A DNA stretch of 64,000 nucleotides, from contig NZ_RAIQ01000002.1 of assembly GCF_003625475.1 (NCBI RefSeq), positions 478,696 to 542,695 of the forward strand. Direction: 5' to 3'. Under the pieces are notes generated by a model. The model was not told the DNA's origin. It was given only the letters and a program-made list of their open reading frames with translations, and did not search any database. Both the position numbers and the translations under genes were made by a program. Positions 1 to 7,731 of the stretch are shown one piece after another (position 1 is the first letter of the stretch; each line of letters starts with the position of its first letter). This DNA comes from Butyrivibrio sp. X503 (GTDB lineage: Bacteria > Bacillota > Clostridia > Lachnospirales > Lachnospiraceae).

Positions 1-1562
1 TCAGCTTCTGCAAACAGCTCTTCATTTTCATCATTTCGATCAATATAGCCATCGTCTGTGCTTATCACCATGTCATGGAGATAAGTAGGCGAAGATTCAT
101 CCTCTGAAAAACTTGTAAAACTAAAAGACAACGAATCCACATTGTTGGAAACAAGTACTGAATCGGGGTAATCGCTGCAAAGTGCGCCGTCATGGATAGC
201 ATCAATGCCGTAATACTCGTAGAAATGGCACACACCGTCAGCGTCTATGAAATAGTCATTACCATAATGCAATGTTCCATTGGCATTTACCATGTAGCCA
301 AGAACACCATTTTCTTTAAAATATATTGCTTTACGCTCCATTTCGTCCCCAACATAACAAATATATATTTTGTCATTAATTGCTTTCAAAACAATATAAG
401 TCTTGCAGTTATTCGGGACATTCATCTCAACCAAGAACTCATAATTGCCATCCATTCCGCAATCCATGTAACGTCCGATTGTTTTATCTCCATAAGGAAC
501 GCTTACACTTTCAGCACACTTACTTTTGATCTCTTTGATGCTACATTTTTTTCCTTCAGAAAATGCAGTACTAAACCATTTATCATTGGTAGTATCAATG
601 CAAGAACTCATGATAATTGCATCTGTCTCATTTTCCAGAAATGCCTTATACATATTTTTCGTTTGAGGATCAATATCCGAATAATCCAATACAGAGTCAT
701 CAACAGTGATAGAACCCCCATCAGATAATTCTTCATTCAGATCTGATGTCGATTTTATTTTGAAATCATCAAGCGTATGATCTTTATACTCAGAAATACC
801 ATCATAAGAAGCTCTCAGATTATCCGGTGTGATATTGGAAAATCGGAAAATACTTTTAAACTTTTCTTCTCTGAAAGCCCCATTAAGTTCTATGTTAAAA
901 CTATTCAAAGAAATGAGCTTTCCCTCTTTATCATAATAAGAGGTCGAGTCATCATAATATACAACAAAGCCAATCAGATTTGTTGAAAAAGAATTCTCTT
1001 TTACCGAAACCGAATAATAGTTGATCCTTCCGCAACCTGCTCCATATCCCTGAAAATCTTTAAAAAGATATCTTGTCTCGCCCTGATAATCCACAAATCC
1101 CGCCAGATAATCCTCACTAATGTCCGGCTCGGATTCATCAATACCAAATCCCGAGGTGTCCATCTTTTCAATTTTATCTATACCACTGAATTCATAAAAA
1201 ACATTTGTAGAATAATGACCGGTTCCGGCAACTCCGGACATAAGTATCTCCAAATTACCATCCTCGTCTATGTCCGTTACCGCATATGAATAACCACCTG
1301 TAAATTCTATACCCTCAGCGCCATTATCATATTGACCGTCAACTATTTCCCACTGCTCCCTTGTATTGTAAAAGGTCATAAGCTGATCATCCACTGTAAT
1401 TTCATGATCAGAAGAAGCAACGCTAGAAGCTTGCACGTCGCTTTTCTCGGAAACACTTTCTGAATTGCCTGAGCAACCACACAGAATAGCTGCTATACAT
1501 AATGGAATTATAGTCCTAATAACCTTAGGGAACGAGATTTGTGGTACATTTTTTGAAGTCAT
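1..1562 (-). CDS. Putative secreted lipoprotein, C-terminus cut by window edge
   Basis: An open frame of 520 codons runs from an ATG at 1562 to the left edge with no stop, so the protein is truncated by the window. The start has an AAGGAG site upstream. The N-terminus is a lipoprotein signal: a basic stretch, a hydrophobic segment (IIPLCIAAIL) and the lipobox LCGC, followed by a Ser-rich linker. It should therefore be a lipid-anchored surface protein. An Asp-rich stretch (DIDEDGNLEILM) near residue 80 resembles the calcium-binding loops of FG-GAP/EF-hand-like repeats, and many YYD/YDG-type motifs follow. No enzyme family is recognised. Two other lipoproteins in the window (near 23.9 kb and 51.4 kb) have a similar build. 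The gene is preceded by a TATAAT box with an overlapping dyad and, further upstream, by the hairpin array. Confidence 0.75.
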   Translation of the reverse strand, partial: MTSKNVPQISFPKVIRTIIPLCIAAILCGCSGNSESVSEKSDVQASSVASSDHEITVDDQLMTFYNTREQWEIVDGQYDNGAEGIEFTGGYSYAVTDIDEDGNLEILMSGVAGTGHYSTNVFYEFSGIDKIEKMDTSGFGIDESEPDISEDYLAGFVDYQGETRYLFKDFQGYGAGCGRINYYSVSVKENSFSTNLIGFVVYYDDSTSYYDKEGKLISLNSFNIELNGAFREEKFKSIFRFSNITPDNLRASYDGISEYKDHTLDDFKIKSTSDLNEELSDGGSITVDDSVLDYSDIDPQTKNMYKAFLENETDAIIMSSCIDTTNDKWFSTAFSEGKKCSIKEIKSKCAESVSVPYGDKTIGRYMDCGMDGNYEFLVEMNVPNNCKTYIVLKAINDKIYICYVGDEMERKAIYFKENGVLGYMVNANGTLHYGNDYFIDADGVCHFYEYYGIDAIHDGALCSDYPDSVLVSNNVDSLSFSFTSFSEDESSPTYLHDMVISTDDGYIDRNDENEELFAEA

Positions 1563-1598
1563 ATTATGAATAGCTCCTTGTTGCTCTTAGTCAGAGTG

Positions 1599-1622
1599 AT
1601 TATAACACAGATTGTGTGATAA
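1599..1622 (-). promoter_or_regulatory. Promoter -10 box with overlapping dyad upstream of the first lipoprotein
   Basis: On the minus strand a TATAAT hexamer (1604-1599) lies about 37 bases upstream of the lipoprotein start. It overlaps an inverted repeat, 10-base arms TTATAACACA and TGTGTGATAA around a 3-base centre (1600-1622), with one mismatched pair. An operator over a -10 box fits repression, but no cognate regulator can be named. No good -35 is seen. Confidence 0.4.
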
Positions 1623-1697
1623 CTACGAATAGACGGGGATATCATGGGCAGCAAAATCAGGAAAAAAAGTCGTCTCGGAATACAATTCAAAGTTTTT

Positions 1698-1942
1698 CTG
1701 CCACTATTTTCTTTTCTTTAAAAGTAGCAGTCGATTTTTGCCTAGGTATTCTGCCACTTTCTACACTTTTTCCAAAGTGGCAGTTTGTCTAATCTAAAAT
1801 AAACTGCCTATATTTTCATTTTTGAAATAGTAGCAGAACATTACGTCAATAATTCACTGCCACTTTTTTGTATTCTACGATAGTAGCAGAATCCACTCAC
1901 AAAAAAGCACTGCCACTATTTTATTTCCAGCAATAGTAGCAG
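1698..1942. repeat. Array of five 33-bp imperfect palindromes with exact 53-bp period
   Basis: Units start at 1698, 1751, 1804, 1857 and 1910, each exactly 53 bp after the last. Every unit is 33 bp, with a left arm CTGCCACT(A)TTTT and a right arm AGTAGCAG (GTGGCAG in unit 2). About 10 variable bases separate the arms, and 20 unrelated bases follow. Lengths are constant while loop and spacer sequences differ. Read on the minus strand, the one recurrent arm mismatch becomes a G-U wobble, and in unit 2 it is a C-G pair, which suggests RNA hairpins made from the minus strand. The array sits 31 bp downstream of the 60-aa gene and upstream of the lipoprotein gene. Nothing else is seen in the 411-base gap 1563-1973 except the lipoprotein promoter. 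Its function is unknown. Confidence 0.9.
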
Positions 1943-1973
1943 TACTTACGACTAATCTATCAAATGGTTCGCT

Positions 1974-2156
1974 TCATAGAATTGGCCACTCTGAGCCAAC
2001 ATCCAATCCATTCTCCAAAAGCCAATCATCTTCTGCTGATACAATCTTTTCATTGCCGGCATCATCAACAAGAGTTACCGATACCTTTGGCTTCTGCCCC
2101 GGCTGCAATTCTTCACAGCCATAATCCCCATCAAAAATCTGCTTTATCTTCCACAT
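1974..2156 (-). CDS. Small conserved-looking hypothetical protein, 60 aa
   Basis: A 60-residue protein starts MWKIKQIFDGDYGCEE and contains a short beta-rich core (PKVSVTLVDDAGNEK) and a conserved-looking end (DDWLLENGLDVG). There is no signal peptide, membrane segment or cysteine pair. I recognise the general pattern from small proteins common in Lachnospiraceae genomes but know no function. Its ribosome site is weak (AAGGGA some 14 bases upstream). It is the last gene of a three-gene minus-strand group with the 77-aa protein and the XRE-HD protein, and the hairpin array follows its stop codon. Confidence 0.6.
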   Translation of the reverse strand: MWKIKQIFDGDYGCEELQPGQKPKVSVTLVDDAGNEKIVSAEDDWLLENGLDVGSEWPIL

Positions 2157-2207
2157 TTCTATTAAAAAATCATCCCTTCAGAATAATCTTATCTCCATCA
2201 ACAATTG

Positions 2208-2441
2208 TTACCTCTTATATCCGCAGTCAGCCTTCACCGGTCCATCCACTCCGGATTCGTAATGTGCTCTGAGCTCCATATTGATATCACGGATTTCTTT
2301 AAGGCCATCTATGTATGGCTGATACATTTCTATCAGCCCGGCGCTGCAGCCATCGCAGCTTCCATCGATATTGCCGATTGATTCCGCCACTATACGTTCT
2401 CTTTCTTCTCTTGTAGTATCTTTGATCAAAATAGATTTCAT
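2208..2441 (-). CDS. Small conserved hypothetical protein with CDGC motif, 77 aa
   Basis: The protein begins MKSILIKDTTREERERIV and carries a CDGC motif near residue 30, then MYQPYIDGLKEIRDINMELRAHY and a late single Cys. This pattern belongs to a family of about 65-80 residues that is widespread in gut and rumen Firmicutes; its function is unknown to me. The two cysteines could bind metal or form a disulphide. I chose the ATG at 2441 over an in-frame GTG two codons upstream, because AGAGG lies at the proper distance from the ATG. The start is 9 bp after the XRE-HD stop, so the two are probably cotranscribed. Confidence 0.75.
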   Translation of the reverse strand: MKSILIKDTTREERERIVAESIGNIDGSCDGCSAGLIEMYQPYIDGLKEIRDINMELRAHYESGVDGPVKADCGYKR

Positions 2442-2450
2442 ATTCACCTC

Positions 2451-3266
2451 TCACAGCAATCTCTTGTATATATCCAACATGCTCTCCATCTGGTACTTCA
2501 GAAGCCACGCAGCGTTGTTATATTCCGTCGTATCTTTTATGGTTTTCAGCAAAACGGGATAATACTCTTCTGTTTCTTTTATCATACGGTAGATTCTATC
2601 ACGGCTCAGCCCCCAGGACATTGTTGTGAGATTATTGCATCTGTCCATGCACTTTATGAGCGCAGCCTTGGGATTCTTTGAAATAGCCTTATAGTATGCA
2701 CTTCTGATTTTTTGTCGATTCTCATCATTTGTCTTTTCACAAGTCAAAAGATTTACTAAGTCTTTCGTTTCTTCATCAACAGGAAGCTCATCTAATTTTG
2801 CGGAACAATCCTCAACAACATCGTGAAGAAGGCAAGCGGCTATGATCGCATCATCCACAATCCCCATCGACAAAGCATGACAAGCGAGATTCAGCGGATG
2901 ATAGATATACGGAATCGAAGAATGTTTTCTGTTTTGACCTTCATGCGCCTTTATGGCATAATCGACAGCCTTGAGTGTAGCGGGGAGTTTAAAGTTTCTG
3001 GCTGTGGTTTTAACAAAGGTTTTCATGTGCTCCCAGTCATAAATTGCCTCTTTTGTCTTGAATGTATTGCTTTTCTCTTCGGCGATTGCAGAAACAGAAA
3101 CGTCGAAGAATTCCGCCAGCTTGATCAGCTTATCGGTATCCGGCTTGTACTCATCTCTTTCCCAAGAAGATACGGCCTGAAAAGTTATTCCCAAAGCTTC
3201 CGCAACCTGATCCTGCGTCATTTTTCTTTCTTCCCTAAGACGCTTGATATTTGTTCCAATACTCAT
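2451..3266 (-). CDS. XRE helix-turn-helix regulator fused to RelA/SpoT-type HD domain
   Basis: The first 65 residues are an XRE/Cro HTH (MTQDQVAEALGITFQAVSSWE). Residues about 90-270 form an HD-fold domain with the metal and substrate pattern of RelA/SpoT and Mesh1 hydrolases: H123, H148-D149, E152-D153 and D208 followed by N212 (KCMDRCNN). Known relatives of that HD module hydrolyse (p)ppGpp. The synthetase, TGS and ACT domains of Rel are absent. The inference is a DNA-binding protein that senses or destroys an alarmone-like nucleotide, though the HD domain might act on another substrate. It is the first gene of a group with two small proteins. The start has AGGAGG upstream. Confidence 0.8.
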   Translation of the reverse strand: MSIGTNIKRLREERKMTQDQVAEALGITFQAVSSWERDEYKPDTDKLIKLAEFFDVSVSAIAEEKSNTFKTKEAIYDWEHMKTFVKTTARNFKLPATLKAVDYAIKAHEGQNRKHSSIPYIYHPLNLACHALSMGIVDDAIIAACLLHDVVEDCSAKLDELPVDEETKDLVNLLTCEKTNDENRQKIRSAYYKAISKNPKAALIKCMDRCNNLTTMSWGLSRDRIYRMIKETEEYYPVLLKTIKDTTEYNNAAWLLKYQMESMLDIYKRLL

Positions 3267-3427
3267 CTTATTCCTCCTAGAATTGCTTCGTTGAGAGATC
3301 TCTTCTTTACAGCTTTATACTATTGCCGAATCCACTATAATTCTAGCAAGTACAGATTTATGTTTCAATAATATATTCAAGTTGAACTTGAACTCGAATA
3401 CCAATGCAACAAAAAAGAGTAAAAAAA

Positions 3428-3454
3428 GCCTCTATCCCATATAGAGATAGAGGC
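3428..3454 (-). terminator. Terminator of the chemoreceptor gene
   Basis: GCCTCTATC pairs with GATAGAGGC around a 9-base loop, and on the minus strand the stem is followed by seven T. It lies about 30 bases after the chemoreceptor stop. Confidence 0.85.
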
Positions 3455-3482
3455 AAAAAACATATTTGAAATTATTGCGACG

Positions 3483-4988
3483 TTACTCGTTCAATCCCTG
3501 TGAAATCCGGTTGATGGTTTCCGCCATCGCGCTCAATTCTTCGATATTGGCATTGATCTCCTCCATCGCAGCACCCTGCGAAGCGATGTTATCATTTATA
3601 CCGACAGTCTTGTCCACCATTGTCTTGATAGTTTCCGACATATGGCTCAGCGTTTCGGCAATCTCCTTACTTGTATTTGTGGAAGTAACTGCAAGTCTTC
3701 CGACTTCTTCCGCTACCACAGCAAATCCCTTGCCGGCTTCTCCGGCCCTGGCTGCCTCAATCGATGCATTAAGTGAAAGAAGATTGGTCTGGGAGGCTAT
3801 GTCTTGAATGATATCGATTATCTTAAGGGAACCCTCAACCGATTCATTTATCACGTCGGTTGACTTTACGATCTCAGCCTGTTTGTCGGCAACTCCGGTC
3901 ATGTCTTTTGTCGCAGTGTCAACGGTTTTTGACATTTCGGAAAGAGCCTGCGTGAGGTTATTTACGCTGGTTCTCATCTGGCTCTCAATCTCTTTATTCT
4001 TCTTGGAATCCGTTATATCCAGAATTGATCCGGCAACAACTATAGGCGTACCGTCACTCTCCCTCACAGTCGTACCAACGGCCTTAAACCATCTGTAAAC
4101 GCCATCTTTACGCCTCAATCTGTATTCAATGTCAAAAGGTGTATTGCCGGAATAGTCATTGACATGCTTGCCAAAAGCGTCTAACGCCGCCTGTTTATCT
4201 TCCGGATGAAGGCTGTCACTCCAAGAATTAAGCACATTCGGGAAATCATTCTCGTCACGGTATCCAAGAAGATGCCTAAATTGCTGGCTCCACCAGAAAG
4301 GATTATCCGGATTGGAAGGATCTCTGCCGATAACGTTCATGCTCCAGCTACCCTCTGACAGAGTATTGTCGATGGCGTCGTGGCGCTGAGTCTCAATCTC
4401 CAGCTTTCTCGCCTGTTCCATCTGATCCGTTATATCAATGAATATTCCTATGAATATTTCAGGAACTCCGTTTTCATCCCTTGAAAGATTACCGGCAGCA
4501 CGGTACCACCTGTACTCACCCGACTTTGTCTGTAAACGGTAATTGACATCGTACTTCTTAGTGTTAGTCTTATCTTTCAAAGTTGCAGTAAACTCAGCAA
4601 GAACCATATCCGCATCATCAGGATGCAATTTGCTCGTCCATGCCTCCAATGTGTTCGGAAAATCCGATGTATCATTATAGCCTATCATCCTGCGAAATTC
4701 ATCGCTCCAATAGACCTTATTGACCTCTCCGGTCGCGGGATTGAAATACATTTCCCACATACCTGAATGTATTATTTCATTAACCATACCAAGCTTTTCG
4801 GTCTCGCCATTGGCGTATTCCATTATTTTGGAAACTTTATCATTTATCTGTCGTATTGCAGCCTTATCCGTCTCCGAAACAACTCCCTGATCACTTATCA
4901 GGCTTCCGCCCTTAAGTACATCCTCTACGCTTCCTCTGCCTATTGCTTCAAGTAGAATATCATTGTTTTTTTCCTTCTTGAATAACAT
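3483..4988 (-). CDS. Soluble methyl-accepting chemotaxis protein with two PAS domains
   Basis: The protein has 501 residues and no membrane segment, so it is a cytoplasmic receptor. Two PAS/PAC modules (about 75-190 and 205-330) each show the PAS_3 pattern with W-S-x-x-F-R-x-x-x-G-Y, LHP-(D/E)-D and Y-R-W-(Y/F)-(R/K)-A, ending in DITD. A short signalling domain follows, with the hairpin core [20 protein letters not shown] and [19 protein letters not shown], which contacts CheA and CheW. PAS domains of this kind often sense redox state, oxygen or small ligands; the ligand here is unknown. The C-terminus lacks a CheR-binding pentapeptide. An AGGAGG site precedes the start. Confidence 0.92.
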   Translation of the reverse strand: MLFKKEKNNDILLEAIGRGSVEDVLKGGSLISDQGVVSETDKAAIRQINDKVSKIMEYANGETEKLGMVNEIIHSGMWEMYFNPATGEVNKVYWSDEFRRMIGYNDTSDFPNTLEAWTSKLHPDDADMVLAEFTATLKDKTNTKKYDVNYRLQTKSGEYRWYRAAGNLSRDENGVPEIFIGIFIDITDQMEQARKLEIETQRHDAIDNTLSEGSWSMNVIGRDPSNPDNPFWWSQQFRHLLGYRDENDFPNVLNSWSDSLHPEDKQAALDAFGKHVNDYSGNTPFDIEYRLRRKDGVYRWFKAVGTTVRESDGTPIVVAGSILDITDSKKNKEIESQMRTSVNNLTQALSEMSKTVDTATKDMTGVADKQAEIVKSTDVINESVEGSLKIIDIIQDIASQTNLLSLNASIEAARAGEAGKGFAVVAEEVGRLAVTSTNTSKEIAETLSHMSETIKTMVDKTVGINDNIASQGAAMEEINANIEELSAMAETINRISQGLNE

Positions 4989-5057
4989 AGCGAGCCTCCT
5001 TTGTATGATTTTTCATGAAATTATACACTGTATAACAACACCTCGCTTTTTATTTTA

Positions 5058-6239
5058 TCACATCTTATAGCAATGCCAAAACTGACTTTTTGCTTCAAAA
5101 ACATACTCGCCGTCTTTTTCAATCTTTTCTTTAAAATAATCCAGGAGCTTATCTTCGTACCTCACTATGTTTTTTTCGTACTCCTTATAGTAGTCCTTCA
5201 TCTTAGCCACTATTTCTTTTGCCTCGGTATAATGCCAATAATTGGGCAAAAGAACCGACTCCACCCTTGCAAAGTATTTCTGCATCATAGCTATATACTC
5301 ATTTCTCTTAAGGGTCTGCTTGTCTACCGTCTCATCTATGAAAGACGCATCTTCGCCGACAGCTTCGATCACTTCTTTAAAGACATTATTCCAGTTTGCA
5401 ACGTTTGCTCCGTTAAAAGAGAATACGCCATCTTCAGCTACAACGCGGCTTGCATGAGCAACAATAGCTTCAATGTTCTTAATCTCAATGTCAAGGTAGT
5501 GAGCCACAACAAGGTCATATTCTCCCGTAGAATCAATTTTCTGCCAAGTCTTCTCATCCTCAAGATCGGCAAATTCAAGTTCAATGCTTACGCCTTCCGG
5601 AAGTGTATCCTTGTTATCGGCAATGTATTTTTCAAAATCATCGGCCCAACTTCCGTGAATGTCATAACCGGAAATCTTTGTTCCCTTAGGAATATCGGTC
5701 CAGTTGTTTCTCCAAAGCTTTGCGTATCCGCAGCCAAGATCAAGCACTCTATTATCTTCTTTAATATCAAGTGTTTGAAAGATTCTCACATACCAGTCAA
5801 GCTCTCCGCTTGTGTGCTTAAGCGCATCCCAGTGACGCTCATCGGCACTTTGGTCGGCACTAACATACTGAACGATACCAGCAACATCGTCCCAATCAAG
5901 TTCATCTCCCCTAGCCAGTGTTCTCTTTATTGCATCAGTAGTTTTCTCAATACGGTACTTCTTTTCCTCCATCTTTTGAAGTTGAATCTCCAACGCATCT
6001 TTGATGTCGCCGGCTTCGCCGCTTTTAAGATTGTCTCTTATCTCCTCAAGCGAAAAACCTATCTGCTTAAGCGCAACGATTTTTTCCAGGATCTGCAGCG
6101 CAGCTTCATCATACAAGCGATAGTTGCCCTCAGAATAATCGGTCGGCTTAAGCAACCCCTTTTCATCGTAAAGACGTATCGCTTTCTGTGATACTCCCGC
6201 CTTCTTTGCCATTTCTCCTGATGTCATTTTCTTTTCCAT
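5058..6239 (-). CDS. MerR-family regulator fused to a SAM-dependent methyltransferase
   Basis: Residues 5-75 are a MerR winged helix (MTSGEMAKKAGVSQKAIRLYDEKGLL), followed by a dimerising helix to about 110. Residues 140-330 form a class I methyltransferase: motif I is VLDLGCGYAKLW (165-176), and the acidic motif II region is SGYDIHG. MerR proteins usually carry a small effector-binding domain, so here the methyltransferase takes that place. The regulator may sense SAM or a methyl acceptor, or it may modify a toxic compound whose uptake it controls. The promoter immediately upstream has MerR-type features, which predicts autoregulation. The start has AAGGAGG. Confidence 0.88.
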   Translation of the reverse strand: MEKKMTSGEMAKKAGVSQKAIRLYDEKGLLKPTDYSEGNYRLYDEAALQILEKIVALKQIGFSLEEIRDNLKSGEAGDIKDALEIQLQKMEEKKYRIEKTTDAIKRTLARGDELDWDDVAGIVQYVSADQSADERHWDALKHTSGELDWYVRIFQTLDIKEDNRVLDLGCGYAKLWRNNWTDIPKGTKISGYDIHGSWADDFEKYIADNKDTLPEGVSIELEFADLEDEKTWQKIDSTGEYDLVVAHYLDIEIKNIEAIVAHASRVVAEDGVFSFNGANVANWNNVFKEVIEAVGEDASFIDETVDKQTLKRNEYIAMMQKYFARVESVLLPNYWHYTEAKEIVAKMKDYYKEYEKNIVRYEDKLLDYFKEKIEKDGEYVFEAKSQFWHCYKM

Positions 6240-6269
6240 TTTCGGAACCTCCTTTTCGTTTATAAATCC

Positions 6270-6300
6270 ACCTTAAGGGGTTCCCTAAGGGAAGAGTCAA
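6270..6300 (-). promoter_or_regulatory. MerR-type promoter and operator of the MerR-methyltransferase gene
   Basis: On the minus strand TTGACT (6300-6295) is followed, after a long 19-base spacer, by TAAGGT (6275-6270). The spacer holds an inverted repeat CCTTA-N10-TAAGG. A long spacer with a central dyad is the signature of promoters that MerR proteins activate by DNA distortion. It lies about 30-60 bases before the regulator's start, so autoregulation is the simplest reading. Confidence 0.65.
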
Positions 6301-6387
6301 TGGGGTTTTGGGGTAAAAATCATTTCCCCATACAATAAATAATTATCGCCTGATACTTCTTCGCCTCTATTTTCCTCCGCGATTCCC

Positions 6388-7056
6388 CTAACAAATCCCC
6401 ATAGCTTCCCACTTCTTCACAACTCCGCTGTACTTCTTACCTTTCTTTTGGACAAAAGACCTGATTCCGAAATTAAAGATGATGAAATGAAAAAGACTCT
6501 GCAACAGATGCACACTCTTTTTCTCCATACCGTAAAAAAGCTTTCTCGCAGCCTTCTTGCCATTGGCATTAACCATTTCTTCAACGCCCGAAGCATCATT
6601 AAACGGAGCCTTTATAAGAACGCTGTCGCTGAGCCTTCCGCCCGAATACAGCACAAGATTATTCAAAACCTTCAGCGTGTCTTTATTTCCGTAATTCTCA
6701 CCTGTTGCGACCGTGACACAGTACTTCCCGTAAAGAAGCTGCTCAATAACAAAATGTCCGCGATCTATGAAATCCTTCATGATTCCGGACACGTTGCTCG
6801 CATATGTGGGCGAACCGAGCACAAGCCCGTCAGCCTCCGCGATCTTTTTGGACAACTCTTCCGCGTCGTCATCTATATGGCATTGCCCTGTCGTATAACA
6901 AGAACAGCAGCCGATGCAATGCGACATATTTATATTTCCAAGCTCAACAAACTCAACATCTACGCCAAAACCAACCAGTTCCTTCTCGATAACATGAAGC
7001 GTCTTTGCCGTGACACCGATGTTTCTAGGGCTCCCGTTGATTACCAATACTTTCAT
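6388..7056 (-). CDS. Flavodoxin-fold FMN reductase with a Cys cluster
   Basis: The protein begins with the FMN phosphate loop pattern MKVLVINGSPRNIGVTAK and continues as a flavodoxin fold (ADGLVLGSPTYASNVSGIMKDFIDR). A CIGCCSCYTTGQC cluster at about 49-61 resembles the compact motif of iron-sulfur flavoproteins and could bind a 4Fe-4S cluster or act in redox. Its likely role is reduction of quinones, metals or nitro compounds. The C-terminal 60 residues are more basic and hydrophobic and are less typical. The ATG has GGGAG upstream. The MerR-fusion gene lies downstream after a 148-base gap containing its own promoter. Confidence 0.8.
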   Translation of the reverse strand: MKVLVINGSPRNIGVTAKTLHVIEKELVGFGVDVEFVELGNINMSHCIGCCSCYTTGQCHIDDDAEELSKKIAEADGLVLGSPTYASNVSGIMKDFIDRGHFVIEQLLYGKYCVTVATGENYGNKDTLKVLNNLVLYSGGRLSDSVLIKAPFNDASGVEEMVNANGKKAARKLFYGMEKKSVHLLQSLFHFIIFNFGIRSFVQKKGKKYSGVVKKWEAMGIC

Positions 7057-7110
7057 ACTTTATCTCCCACCTTTGCGATTATTATTAAGATAATTATAAT
7101 ACTGAAAAAA

Positions 7111-7137
7111 GGAAACGGAGCAATGCACTCCGTTTCC
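7111..7137 (-). terminator. Terminator of the PH-like domain gene
   Basis: GGAAACGGAG pairs perfectly with CTCCGTTTCC around CAATGCA, and on the minus strand six T follow. It lies 15 bases past the stop codon at 7152. Confidence 0.85.
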
Positions 7138-7151
7138 AAATCACGTTTTAT

Positions 7152-7625
7152 TTATTCAAAATCCTGGGCATCATGAATATCGCTCATATCATGCATGTCG
7201 TGAAGGTCATGAATATCATCTCCCTCATAGCCGATATTCTGCATGCTCACTGTTCTTCTGCGAAGTCTCGCATTCTCGGATGCATGAAGAAGATAATCCT
7301 TGATCTCGCGTCCGTGCTTGATATTCTTCATCGTGATAGTCTTATCCGTTACGTCCGAAGTGAAGCAGATAATTGTTGAAAGACCGAAGATACGCTGAAA
7401 GAGCGATCTTGTTATCTCAACATCAGAGATCTTGTACATATAACAATCATTTTCTTTTACGGTAAAAAAGCCTTTGATTATCGTAAGATCATTGTCTCTA
7501 AGTTCATATTTGGTAAAAGTCCAAGGAAGGCCAAAGAAAAGAAGTCTCTGTCTTTCCCTGTAACGAATTTCCCCTTTTGCATTTATGGATTCCTGGTACT
7601 GCTCTTTATTTACAATCTTGCTCAT
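7152..7625 (-). CDS. Bacterial PH-like (YdbS/DUF304-type) domain protein with His-Asp tail
   Basis: The protein is 157 residues from the ATG at 7625, chosen over an ATG ten codons upstream because AGGAGAG sits just before it. A beta-rich segment (RERQRLLFFGLPWTFTKYEL to ITMKNIKHGREIKDYL) fits the bacterial PH domain often called bPH2: 'Y-x-I-x-D-V-E-I-x-R-S-L-F-Q-R-I-F-G-L' followed by an amphipathic helix. There is no membrane segment. The C-terminal 25 residues are a repeat of HD pairs (IHDLHDMHDMSDIHDAQD), which could coordinate metal. Function is unknown. A terminator follows. Confidence 0.65.
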   Translation of the reverse strand: MSKIVNKEQYQESINAKGEIRYRERQRLLFFGLPWTFTKYELRDNDLTIIKGFFTVKENDCYMYKISDVEITRSLFQRIFGLSTIICFTSDVTDKTITMKNIKHGREIKDYLLHASENARLRRRTVSMQNIGYEGDDIHDLHDMHDMSDIHDAQDFE

Positions 7626-7731
7626 AGTCTCTCCTTTCATACCTATGTAAAACAATATACAGCTATATCATTACATTCGCAATATGAACAGCTCCCTTTG
7701 TCCGGCAAAGACCACTTTTAGGCAAAACGCT

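Noticed and set aside
192..986. Plus-strand open frames of 178 and 69 codons at the left end
   Set aside because: They lie antisense to the partial lipoprotein gene, have no ribosome site and no recognisable domain.
1698..1942. The repeat array as a CRISPR
   Set aside because: Conserved parts are split arms of 8-13 bases with two variable zones per unit; no identical 25-36 bp repeat and no cas gene is present.
5073..6191. Long plus-strand frame (372 codons) over the MerR-methyltransferase gene
   Set aside because: It is the antisense shadow of a clearly conserved protein, rich in Phe, Ile and Lys without domains, and has no ribosome site.
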